The notes: generated from the sequence alone by a model not told the origin. Positions 1-6,244 are shown, numbered from the stretch's first letter. The stretch is 8,307 nt of DNA from Candidatus Zixiibacteriota bacterium (GCA_022572905.1 JACZUZ010000030.1:2468-10774); one strand, 5' to 3'. Made by a program: numbers and translations.

Positions 1-1682
1 GGATTGCCGTTGACACTTGTGGCAACGCCGATACATGCGTACAGACCATCACCATTCAAGACACCACACCGCCGGTGGTTACATGTCCGGCGGATACAGT
101 GTTTGAATGCGCAATGGGTAACGCGGGTAGCGCGACGGCCACGGACAATTGCGATTCTAATCTTACAATAACATCGTCGGATGACACAACCTCGGCTCGT
201 TGCCCGCTCATGATCACCCGCACCTGGGTGGCCACTGACTGCTCGGGCAATGCCGACACATGTGCACAGCTTATTACGGTTCAGGACACTCTGGCTCCTG
301 TAATCAGTTGCCCGAGCGACACGGTCTTTGAGTGTTCAATGGGTAACGCCGGAACGGCAACCGCCACTGATAATTGTGTTGCGAACCCGACTATTGCGTC
401 GAGCGACGATACAACATCAGCCAGATGTCCGCTCATAATTCTGCGCACCTGGACAGCCACTGATACTTGTGGCAATGTTGATTCATGTGTGCAGACGATT
501 ACGGTTCAGGATACAACGGCCCCTGTTATCACTTGCGCCGCAGGCGACACAGTTGAGTGCGACGCCGCGATAGTGTTCACGGCGCCAACGGCCACCGATA
601 ATTGCGATTCAGTTGTCATCACGATGCTCGGAACCGACACCACAGCCGGTCCGGGAGATGGTCAGACAACATATACTCGCAGTTGGGTAGCCACAGACTC
701 TTGCGGAAACTCATCCGACACTTGCAGTCAGGCGATTGTTGAAGAGGCTTGCAGAAACCTCTGCACCTTCACTATCGGTGGCTGGGGTTCAGGATGTCCT
801 GGAAGTCAGACCGGCGATATGCTGTCAACCCAGCCCGGATGTATACGCGATCACTACTTTGCGCTGGTCTTCCCGAGCGGAGTGACAATCGGTGATCCGG
901 CCGGTTTTGGTGGAGGCAATCCGAATTTCTACTCTGCTACGTGGACATCGTCTGCGGCGGTCCAGGAATTTCTGCCCGACGGTGGCACACCGAGCTGTTT
1001 GACAAATGACGTAACCAACCCGAACGAAACCCCGGCCGGTATTCTGGCCAGCCAGGTTCTGGCGCTAACCCTCAATCGTGAGTACTCCTGCGCCGGAATA
1101 TTTGACAGCGTCAATATTGGTAGCGGATGCTACGGAAGCGAAATCATTCCGGATACCTGTGGTAAATTCGCGGGAATTACAGTTGACAGCTTCCTGGTTA
1201 TCGCCAATAAGGTAGTCGGCGGCAAGAAAAACGCTCTGAATAGCTGGCACGCCAGTATTTCGGATGTGAATTTCACCGCCACATGTTTGAACGAGCTACA
1301 TCACGCATGCGATCCGTTCTCGCTTCTGACTATCTTCGGCAGTCTGGATTCATATGATTCGATTCCATCCCGCAGCACAGATTCGGCGGCCAAGGTCCTT
1401 GGCGACAAAGTCCTGCCAACTGAGTTCTCCCTCAGCCAGAACTATCCGAATCCGTTTAACCCTGCGTCGAAGATTCTCTTCGGGCTTCCTGAGGCCTCTT
1501 ATGTAAGTCTGGAAATCTTCAATATCATGGGTCAGCGAGTTGAGACACTGGTCAATGATCAACTTGAAGCCGGATACCACACAGTACAATGGAATGCATC
1601 AGCGTATTCGAGTGGTGTTTACTTCTACCGGATCAAAGCTGGCGCATTCACTGAAACTAAGAAGATGATGCTGCTTAAGTAG
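1..1682 (+). CDS. T9SS-exported protein with HYR-like Cys-rich repeats, 3' part (partial)
   Basis: The reading frame is open from base 3 (IAVDTCGNADTC...) and has no start in the window, so the gene begins upstream; the GTG at 75 is an internal valine. Seen in order: the tail of one repeat (3-74), two near-identical 75-residue repeats (75-299 and 300-524), a diverged third repeat (525-about 749), a Cys-rich region (about 750-1310) containing GGWGSGCPGSQ and QPGCIRDHYF, a linker, and an 87-residue C-terminal domain (1419-1679) starting TEFSLSQNYPNPFNP and ending in basic and hydrophobic residues. The last matches the type IX secretion system type A sorting domain, which directs export across the outer membrane and is then removed. 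The repeats resemble HYR (Ig-like) modules with paired cysteines, suggesting a disulfide-stabilised extracellular stalk or adhesin. The Cys-rich domain seems to recur in similar metagenomic proteins, but its function is unknown to me. A terminator follows at once. Confidence 0.9.
   Translation, partial: IAVDTCGNADTCVQTITIQDTTPPVVTCPADTVFECAMGNAGSATATDNCDSNLTITSSDDTTSARCPLMITRTWVATDCSGNADTCAQLITVQDTLAPVISCPSDTVFECSMGNAGTATATDNCVANPTIASSDDTTSARCPLIILRTWTATDTCGNVDSCVQTITVQDTTAPVITCAAGDTVECDAAIVFTAPTATDNCDSVVITMLGTDTTAGPGDGQTTYTRSWVATDSCGNSSDTCSQAIVEEACRNLCTFTIGGWGSGCPGSQTGDMLSTQPGCIRDHYFALVFPSGVTIGDPAGFGGGNPNFYSATWTSSAAVQEFLPDGGTPSCLTNDVTNPNETPAGILASQVLALTLNREYSCAGIFDSVNIGSGCYGSEIIPDTCGKFAGITVDSFLVIANKVVGGKKNALNSWHASISDVNFTATCLNELHHACDPFSLLTIFGSLDSYDSIPSRSTDSAAKVLGDKVLPTEFSLSQNYPNPFNPASKILFGLPEASYVSLEIFNIMGQRVETLVNDQLEAGYHTVQWNASAYSSGVYFYRIKAGAFTETKKMMLLK
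75..299 (+). repeat. HYR-like repeat unit 1 (75 residues)
   Basis: This unit runs from VVTCPADTVFEC to VQDTLAP. It shares with the next unit the blocks CP.DTVFEC.MGNAG.ATATDNC, SSDDTTSARCPL and the TITVQDT-type end. It has six cysteines and the DNC and SGN/CGN turns typical of HYR-like Ig modules. Unit 1 reads TDCSGN where the other units read D(T/S)CGN, so the cysteine is shifted by one residue. Confidence 0.85.
300..524 (+). repeat. HYR-like repeat unit 2 (75 residues)
   Basis: This unit runs from VISCPSDTVFEC to VQDTTAP and has exactly the same length as unit 1, with most residues identical. The equal length and shared blocks point to tandem duplication. The partial unit before base 75 ends the same way (TITIQDTTPP), so the array extends upstream of the window. 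Confidence 0.85.
525..749 (+). repeat. Diverged HYR-like repeat unit 3
   Basis: This unit starts VITCAAGDTVECD and keeps TATDNC, RSWVATDSCGN and DTC. Its middle is different (a TDTTAGPGDGQTTY segment replaces the SSDDTTSARCPL block), and it ends in QAIVEEA instead of the VQDT linker. It is the last unit before the Cys-rich domain and looks like an older, terminal copy. Confidence 0.7.
1419..1679 (+). other. T9SS type A sorting domain (coding segment)
   Basis: These 87 C-terminal residues contain QNYPNPFNP, a beta-rich core with the FNIMGQRVETLV block, then GYHTVQWNA, SSGVYFYRI and a KKMMLLK tail. These are the recognised blocks of the Por/type IX secretion C-terminal signal in the FCB group. 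It marks the protein for outer-membrane export and anchoring, and implies that the host encodes a type IX system elsewhere. Confidence 0.92.
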
Positions 1683-1710
1683 AATCTTCCTTAGAGAGTA
1701 CTTTTAAAAA

Positions 1711-1744
1711 GGCCCGTTGAGCTCTTGCTCAGCGGGCCTCTTCT
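1711..1744 (+). terminator. Intrinsic terminator of the T9SS protein gene
   Basis: A 12-bp stem (1711-1722 with 1727-1738, one G-T wobble) closes a TCTT tetraloop. It is preceded by an A-run and followed by the T-rich tract TCTTCTT. It lies 28 bases after the stop codon. The A-run on the left could also let it work in the opposite direction. Confidence 0.9.
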
Positions 1745-2060
1745 TATCTATTCTCTTTTGCCACAGTACCCAACCATATCATTATTCCTGGATCTGTTGA
1801 CCCAGTCCTCGACTGAGTCCCGGATCCCGGTTCATTTCGGATGAGAGAATTTTGTTTACCATGAGAAAAAATTATTGTAGTCAGTCAAACTGCAGGTTTG
1901 GCCGTCCCGTAGAGTTGAGCGCCGAAACATGATCTGCTGAACTGCTTGTAGAGCAGATAATATGGTTTCAACTAGACGAGTTTCGAAATTTTTGTGGTGG
2001 TGGGGAGTCCGAAATAAAGGCAGCCGCGGCTGTCGTCATTTTTGTGAAGCGCCGTCAAAC
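1745..2060. other. Intergenic region without a recognisable gene
   Basis: This is the gap between the convergent ends of the T9SS protein gene and the regulator gene. I see no coding frame of note and no tRNA or rRNA signature. It holds an imperfect inverted repeat (1787-1830), a smaller inverted repeat ATCTGCT/AGCAGAT (1932-1938 with 1952-1958), the palindrome TTTCGAAA (1981-1988), and the 12-bp palindrome CAGCCGCGGCTG (2021-2032). The last lies 29 bases past the regulator stop and is only a weak candidate terminator for it, because its loop would consume the stem centre and no clean T-run follows on the minus strand. Confidence 0.6.
1787..1830. repeat. Imperfect inverted repeat, 44 nt
   Basis: Outer arms CCTGGATC (1787-1794) and GATCCCGG (1823-1830) pair except at one position. 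Inner arms GACCCAGTC (1799-1807) and GACTGAGTC (1811-1819) pair except at one position around a CTC loop, with a small asymmetric internal loop between the two stems. No T-run follows, so it is not a standard terminator. It may be a REP-like intergenic repeat or a structured RNA. Confidence 0.5.
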
Positions 2061-3680
2061 TTAGCTATTGGACTCAACTCTCAATTTCCGCTTAATTCCA
2101 ACCTTAGCCATTTTCGATGTAAGAGTTGAAGGAGGCACGCCAAGTAAAAACGCGGCGCCATTTTTCCCAGAGATTTTTCCGTCAACAAGGTCAAGAGCCT
2201 CCAAAATCATTTCTCGTTCAATGTTTAGTAGATCGGAGTAGTTGTTTGCTAATACCGCCGTGCCTTCATGAGCGCTAGAGTCAATTTGAACTGTTTCAAT
2301 CGTAGATGACAGTTTAGGCAGTTCAAGTTTCAAGGACGAACCGCGTGAGATTATAACCGCGCGCTCGATTACATTCTGTAACTCGCGGATATTTCCGGGC
2401 CAGCCGTATTCCTGCAATTGCTTAATATGCTTTTTCTTAAATCTCATTTCCGGAAAACCATTTCGGACACAAGTAAGGCTCAGGAATCTATTTGCAAGAA
2501 GAGGAATATCCTCTTTACGAGAACGCAATGGCGGAGCGACAATAGGAAAGACGCTCAGTCGAAAATACAAATCCTGTCGAAATTTTCCGGTTGTGATCTC
2601 TTTTTCCAAGTCCCGATTGGTTGCGGCTATAATTCGCACATCGGTCTGGCGAGACTTTTCATCGCCTACTCTTTCGAAAGTACCCTCCTGAAGAGTTCGT
2701 AACAGTTTGCTTTGCAATTCAACCGGGATCTCCCCCACTTCATCAAGAAAGAGCGTACCTTTGTCAGCCAGTTCAAATCTACCAACGCGGTCTTTGATAG
2801 CTCCGGTAAATGCGCCTTTGACATGGCCGAAAAATTCGCTTTCAAATAGCTCGCGGGGAATTGACGCGCAGTTCACTCTAATAAGCGGATTATCCTTGCG
2901 TGGACTCAATTCATGTATGCGGCGGGCAATTAATTCTTTACCCGTTCCTGATTCGCCCTGAATGAGAACCGAAGTATCCGTTGATGCGACAAGCTCCACT
3001 TGTCGAAGAATCTTTTGCAACACGGCGCTGTTCCCAACAATTTCTCCCTGCATGCTAACTGAGGAAATTTCATCACGAAGATATTCGTTTTCCTGCTCCA
3101 ACAGGTCTTTCAGGCGCGCGATTTCCTCGAACGCGCGAGCGTTGGCGATCGATGCGGCGGCGTTGTCCGCAAAAGTTCGCAATGACGACAAATCAAAGGT
3201 GTTAAGTTCGATACGACTAAAAATTGCTATCACACCAAGAATTTCGCCACGAAACAAAAGCGGTTGCCCCGCGAAACTGGTGATTCCTTCTGCTAAGGCC
3301 CATGCAGGATCTTTTAACCACTGAGGCGAATCTTCAATACAAGTCAGAAGCGCCGGCTCACCAGTGGCGCCTATCCTTCCCACTTTCCGAACGCCAAGCG
3401 GAAAGCGACGATAAACGCCATCTGTGCGGTTCCAACGAATTGATTGATTTGCAACAGACGTGCCTTCACTGGCTACCAGGTGAAGGCACATGGATTGATC
3501 CGGACACTCTTTCCGCATTGGGCAACTGTTACAAATATCTCCGGGTTCCTTCAGCCAGATTCGAGCGAGGGCTACCCCGTCTTCCTCAGCCAATCCCTGA
3601 ACAATCGTATCAAGCGCGACACCAAGCGACCTCTCATTGGAAACGGTCATCGCGATCCGTTGTAGTCTTGCTGAATCCAT
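2061..3680 (-). CDS. Sigma-54-dependent transcriptional activator (GAF, AAA+, Fis-type HTH)
   Basis: This 539-residue protein is a complete bacterial enhancer-binding protein of the FhlA/NorR-like type. Residues about 10-185 form a GAF sensor carrying a four-cysteine cluster (C50, C53, C59, C65; CNSCPMRKECPDQSMC). A coiled-coil linker follows (about 183-207). The AAA+ domain (about 212-445) has Walker A GESGTGKE (242-249), the sigma-54 contact loop GAFTGA (289-294), Walker B TLFLDE (309-314), sensor I AATNRDL (352-358) and the sensor II block WPGNIRELQN (427-436). A C-terminal Fis-type helix-turn-helix lies at about 505-530 (AAFLLGVPPSTL). There is no response-regulator receiver domain, so it should be switched on by ligand or redox state and not by phosphorylation. 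It is divergent from the hydrolase operon and is its likely activator. The start ATG has no clear Shine-Dalgarno; the first residues (MDSARLQRIA) flow into a helix, so I keep it. Confidence 0.95.
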   Translation of the reverse strand: MDSARLQRIAMTVSNERSLGVALDTIVQGLAEEDGVALARIWLKEPGDICNSCPMRKECPDQSMCLHLVASEGTSVANQSIRWNRTDGVYRRFPLGVRKVGRIGATGEPALLTCIEDSPQWLKDPAWALAEGITSFAGQPLLFRGEILGVIAIFSRIELNTFDLSSLRTFADNAAASIANARAFEEIARLKDLLEQENEYLRDEISSVSMQGEIVGNSAVLQKILRQVELVASTDTSVLIQGESGTGKELIARRIHELSPRKDNPLIRVNCASIPRELFESEFFGHVKGAFTGAIKDRVGRFELADKGTLFLDEVGEIPVELQSKLLRTLQEGTFERVGDEKSRQTDVRIIAATNRDLEKEITTGKFRQDLYFRLSVFPIVAPPLRSRKEDIPLLANRFLSLTCVRNGFPEMRFKKKHIKQLQEYGWPGNIRELQNVIERAVIISRGSSLKLELPKLSSTIETVQIDSSAHEGTAVLANNYSDLLNIEREMILEALDLVDGKISGKNGAAFLLGVPPSTLTSKMAKVGIKRKLRVESNS

Positions 3681-3685
3681 ATTTC

Positions 3686-3714
3686 AATATACACGAAATT
3701 TCGGGAGTAAAACA
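3686..3714 (-). promoter_or_regulatory. Possible sigma-70-type promoter of the regulator gene
   Basis: On the minus strand a -10-like TATATT (plus-strand 3686-3691) lies 17 bp from a poor -35-like TGTTTT (3709-3714). It would start transcription almost at the ATG, giving a leaderless message, which fits the lack of a Shine-Dalgarno. Operator copy 1 sits inside the spacer and copy 2 touches the -35, so binding there would be expected to repress the regulator's own gene. The match is weak. Confidence 0.25.
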
Positions 3715-3752
3715 CGAAATTTCGAGATTTCACCAAATTTCGCGACATTTCC
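3691..3752. promoter_or_regulatory. Operator/upstream activating array of CGAAATTTCG palindromes
   Basis: ACACGAAATTTCG occurs exactly at 3691-3703 and again at 3712-3724. Each copy contains the perfect 10-bp palindrome CGAAATTTCG, and the copies are 21 bp apart, two helical turns, on the same DNA face. A third copy with one mismatch (CACCAAATTTCG) is at 3731-3742, and a degenerate fourth (CGACATTTCC) at 3743-3752. The array lies between the divergent regulator and the operon, upstream of a sigma-54-like element, where enhancer-binding proteins usually bind. That the regulator binds here is inference. Confidence 0.65.
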
Positions 3753-3785
3753 AACGTGTGGATACCTCCGCGCAATACAATACCT

Positions 3786-3799
3786 CATAACAGGTTATG
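3786..3799. promoter_or_regulatory. 14-bp palindrome CATAACAGGTTATG
   Basis: Two perfect 6-bp arms, CATAAC and GTTATG, are separated by AG. It is unrelated in sequence to the CGAAATTTCG array and lies about 16 bp before the -24 element, centred near -48 of the inferred transcription start. It could be the site of a second regulator or a DNA-bending protein, or it could be chance. Confidence 0.4.
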
Positions 3800-3814
3800 T
3801 CGATTTTACGACTT

Positions 3815-3830
3815 TGGCGCCGAATTTGAC
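3815..3830 (+). promoter_or_regulatory. Probable sigma-54 (-24/-12) promoter of the hydrolase operon
   Basis: The sequence TGGCGCCGAATTTGAC has GG (3816-3817), ten bases, then GA (3828-3829). Against the consensus TGGCACG-N4-TTGCA it keeps TGGC, a C, and TTG; the usual GC of the -12 element is GA here. The expected start is near 3841, leaving a leader of about 185 nt. The spacing, and the upstream palindromes at roughly -145 to -100, are as expected for a gene controlled by the divergent sigma-54 activator. Confidence 0.55.
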
Positions 3831-3936
3831 ATCCTTCAATATCGGAGGAGCAATTCGAAAATTAATCCAAATGAGAAAGAAAAGAAGAATCAAAGTGGAA
3901 GAGAAAACCAAAGAAAGCTGTGGAGGAAAAAGCGCA

Positions 3937-3960
3937 ATGAAAACCGTGAAGGCGGTGTAG
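3937..3960 (+). CDS. Mini-ORF 1 in the operon leader (7 residues, MKTVKAV)
   Basis: An ATG stands 10 bases after a strong GGAGG (3922-3926) and the frame reads MKTVKAV before TAG. It stops two bases before the ATG of the second mini-ORF. It has no known homologue that I can name. It could be a leader peptide coupling translation to the downstream gene, or an accidental frame in a purine-rich leader. Confidence 0.3.
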   Translation: MKTVKAV

Positions 3961-3962
3961 CA

Positions 3963-4028
3963 ATGACTCGGTCTTTGAGAATTTTTGAGAACAAACTAAA
4001 TCTAAACAGAAAAAGGAAACCAAAATGA
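3963..4028 (+). CDS. Mini-ORF 2 (21 residues, basic) overlapping the hydrolase start
   Basis: The frame starts at an ATG two bases after mini-ORF 1 and codes for a very basic peptide with [19 protein letters not shown]. It ends at a TGA inside ATGA, overlapping the hydrolase ATG by four bases, the classical arrangement for translational coupling. No good Shine-Dalgarno of its own is visible, so it would depend on ribosomes leaving mini-ORF 1. Its expression is uncertain. Confidence 0.3.
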   Translation: MTRSLRIFENKLNLNRKRKPK

Positions 4029-5680
4029 CTTTTCAAAAGAAAACCCAACAAGTAAGCCTGACGGCACTTCTGGCCTTCATTCTCGTCGGCCTGTCTATTA
4101 ACCATGGCGAGGCGCAACTTCCCGATCCGGGAATGACAATAGACAATGAGAGAACCGCACTTGTCATAACTGATCCGCAGAACGATTTTCTCAGCCCCGA
4201 TGGCGTCACTTGGGCTATGGTTGGCAAGAATGTCACCGACAACAACACTGTCGAAAATATTGAAAGACTTTTCAAGGCGGCCAAATCCGCTGGAATACCG
4301 GTATTCATTTCACCTCACTACTATTTCCCTACTGATCATGGTTGGAAATTTGAAGGGGTCCTGGAAACAGTGATGCACAATATCGGAATGTTTGACCGGG
4401 CGGGATCGCTTAATCTCGAAAAATTCAACGGCTCAGGAGCCGACTGGCTCGAGCGTTACAAGAAGTATATCGAAGACGGTGAAACTATTGTTGTCAGTCC
4501 GCATAAGGTGTATGGACCAGAAACCAACGATTTGGTTTTGCAACTTCGCAAGCGCGGAATTGACAAAGTCATTCTCGGGGGAATGTCCGCAAATTTGTGT
4601 ACGGAGTCGCACATGCGCGAATTGATTGAACAGGGCTTTGAAGTTGCGGTAGTGTCGGATGCCACTGCTGCCGCCCAAATTCCCGATGGTGATGGATATG
4701 CGGCCGCTATGATAAATTTTCGCTTCATCGCCAACACGGTGTGGACTACTGATGTCGCTGTAAAGAATATCCGCAGTAGCGCTACTTTCGGAAAAGTAGA
4801 TATTAAGTCTATTGAGATAGACGGTCTGGACATTTCTTATCGCGAGGCAGGTTCACGGGAAAATCCGACTATTCTGTTGTTGCATGGATTCCCAACTTCC
4901 TCGCACATGTTCCGTGACCTCATTCCGGCTCTCGCCGACAGCTATCATCTGATTGCTCCCGATTACCCCGGTTTTGGCGGAAGCTCTATGCCGTCTGTCG
5001 ATGAATTCGAGTATACGTTTGATCAATTTGCTAAAATCATCGGTGAACTTACCGAACGACTCGGTCTAAACGAATACAGTCTTTATGTAATGGACTATGG
5101 CGCTCCGGTAGGGTTTCGTCTGGCCGAGAAATATCCGGAAAGGGTTCAGGCCCTCATAGTCCAAAATGGAAACGCATATGACGAAGGGTTGCTTGAATTC
5201 TGGAATCCGATCAAAGCGTTCTGGGCGGACAGGTCCGAAAAAAACGCGGACGCTTTGCTAGGATTGTTTACGCTGGATGCAACGAAATGGCAATATCTTA
5301 CAGGCGTTCGTGACTCTAGCGCCATTAGCCCGGAGACATGGGAGCATGTTCAGCCACTCCTTGATAGACCCGGTAACAATGAAATCCAATTGGCGTTGTT
5401 CTTCGACTATGGAAGCAATCCGCCGCTTTATCCAAAGTGGCAGAAATATTTCCGAAAGAACCAACCACCGACACTCATCGTTTGGGGCAAGAATGACCCT
5501 ATCTTCCCGGCTGAAGGAGCGTATCCTTACAAACGCGATTTGAAAAACATTGAGTTCCATATTCTCGACACCGGTCACTTCGCTCTCGAAGAAGATGGTG
5601 AAAAGATCGCCGAGCTGATGCGCGATTTTCTGGATCGTAAAGTAGACCGTAGTGCAACTGCAACTTATGGTCAAAAATAG
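4025..5680 (+). CDS. Exported fusion: isochorismatase-like cysteine hydrolase + alpha/beta hydrolase
   Basis: The 551-residue product has a Sec signal peptide (about 1-30: KK, hydrophobic core, GEA-QL cleavage), so it should be periplasmic. Domain 1 (about 40-250) is an isochorismatase-like cysteine hydrolase: Asp50 in ITDPQNDF, Lys161 in SPHKVYG and Cys192 in [12 protein letters not shown] form the expected triad. Domain 2 (about 262-540) is an alpha/beta hydrolase of the haloalkane dehalogenase/epoxide hydrolase group: oxyanion HGFP (287-290), nucleophile Asp357 in VMDYGAP, acid Asp491 in WGKNDP and His518 in DTGHF. The usual tryptophan after the nucleophile Asp is a tyrosine, so dehalogenation cannot be assumed. 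The start is supported by AAGGA (4013-4017) seven bases upstream and by the signal peptide. It is the first gene of the operon. Substrates of both domains are unknown; a two-step reaction on one compound is inference. Confidence 0.9.
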   Translation: MTFQKKTQQVSLTALLAFILVGLSINHGEAQLPDPGMTIDNERTALVITDPQNDFLSPDGVTWAMVGKNVTDNNTVENIERLFKAAKSAGIPVFISPHYYFPTDHGWKFEGVLETVMHNIGMFDRAGSLNLEKFNGSGADWLERYKKYIEDGETIVVSPHKVYGPETNDLVLQLRKRGIDKVILGGMSANLCTESHMRELIEQGFEVAVVSDATAAAQIPDGDGYAAAMINFRFIANTVWTTDVAVKNIRSSATFGKVDIKSIEIDGLDISYREAGSRENPTILLLHGFPTSSHMFRDLIPALADSYHLIAPDYPGFGGSSMPSVDEFEYTFDQFAKIIGELTERLGLNEYSLYVMDYGAPVGFRLAEKYPERVQALIVQNGNAYDEGLLEFWNPIKAFWADRSEKNADALLGLFTLDATKWQYLTGVRDSSAISPETWEHVQPLLDRPGNNEIQLALFFDYGSNPPLYPKWQKYFRKNQPPTLIVWGKNDPIFPAEGAYPYKRDLKNIEFHILDTGHFALEEDGEKIAELMRDFLDRKVDRSATATYGQK

Positions 5681-5687
5681 CTGGTAA

Positions 5688-5719
5688 GTCAGGCCGCCCC
5701 TTTGCAAGGGCGGTCTGAC
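5688..5719 (+). repeat. Intercistronic hairpin after the hydrolase gene
   Basis: A 12-bp GC-rich stem (5688-5699 with 5708-5719, one G-T wobble) closes an eight-base loop. It begins seven bases after the hydrolase stop. No T-run follows (AATCATTACAC comes next), so full termination is unlikely. It may partly attenuate transcription, or protect the 3' end of the hydrolase message so that the first gene is made in excess. Confidence 0.6.
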
Positions 5720-5773
5720 CAATCATTACACAGATAACTACTAAAACACAAACTAGAAAGAAGGAAATACAAA

Positions 5774-6244
5774 ATGAAAAATCTAACACAAAACATCGGA
5801 CCACTGCCAATAAGGATCATGTTTGGCATAGCGTTTATCTACTACGGAATCCCAAAATTGTTTGATCCGCAGACGCACGAATTTATCACCGGAATGCTCA
5901 CTCAAATTGGCGTACCGGCGCCTGATTTCATGACTTACGTTGTTGGAGCAGTAGAAACACTTGGCGGGCTCTCTTTGATCGTCGGCGTATTCACTCCATT
6001 TGCCAGCGCTGCGCTAATACCTGTGATGCTGGTGGCTCTGTTCAACGTCCATATATCCCAAGGATTCAGCTTCATGCACATCATCAGTATGACCGAAGCT
6101 GGACCGCAATTTGGCGTCCCTGGATATGAAGTAAACCTCATCTACATCGCCGGGCTTTTTACTCTAATTCTTGTCGGCGCCGGGAAATATTCATTGGACA
6201 ACATAATAACCTTACGACTTGCAAGAACTAAATCGGCTCAGTGA
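5774..6244 (+). CDS. DoxX family membrane protein
   Basis: This 156-residue inner-membrane protein has four predicted helices: about 10-30 (IRIMFGIAFIYYGIPKLF), 54-75 (VVGAVETLGGLSLIVGVFTPF), 78-95, and 120-138. The family pattern is clear: a small-residue-rich first helix ending in GIPKLF, a loop with GVPAP before helix 2, and Glu61 in AVETLGG. DoxX/DoxD proteins include the small subunit of archaeal thiosulfate:quinone oxidoreductase and a mycobacterial DoxX that joins a membrane complex protecting against oxidative stress; most are uncharacterised. AGGA (5762-5765) stands eight bases before the ATG. It follows the hydrolase by 93 bases, across a hairpin, and is the only membrane protein of the cluster, so it could link the periplasmic and cytoplasmic parts. 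Its precise role is unknown. Confidence 0.88.
   Translation: MKNLTQNIGPLPIRIMFGIAFIYYGIPKLFDPQTHEFITGMLTQIGVPAPDFMTYVVGAVETLGGLSLIVGVFTPFASAALIPVMLVALFNVHISQGFSFMHIISMTEAGPQFGVPGYEVNLIYIAGLFTLILVGAGKYSLDNIITLRLARTKSAQ

Noticed and set aside
75..77. GTG at 75 as the start of the T9SS protein
   Set aside because: The frame is open to the left edge with clear repeat sequence (DTCGNADTC), so the codon is an internal valine and the gene is truncated by the window.
1984..1993. CGAAATTTTT near the regulator stop as another operator copy
   Set aside because: It matches only eight bases of the operator word, lacks the palindrome, and is downstream of the regulator with no promoter nearby.
2021..2032. 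Palindrome CAGCCGCGGCTG as the terminator of the regulator gene
   Set aside because: It has no proper loop without opening the stem centre and no clean T-run on the minus strand.
2418..3324. Plus-strand open frames opposite the regulator
   Set aside because: They are antisense shadows of a protein with all motifs of a sigma-54 activator, and show no family features of their own.
3922..3935. A second GG-N10-GC match that could be a sigma-54 promoter
   Set aside because: It coincides with the GGAGG ribosome site of a mini-ORF, lacks the TTG before the GC, and has a poor -24 flank. The element at 3815-3830 fits better and is better placed relative to the palindromes.
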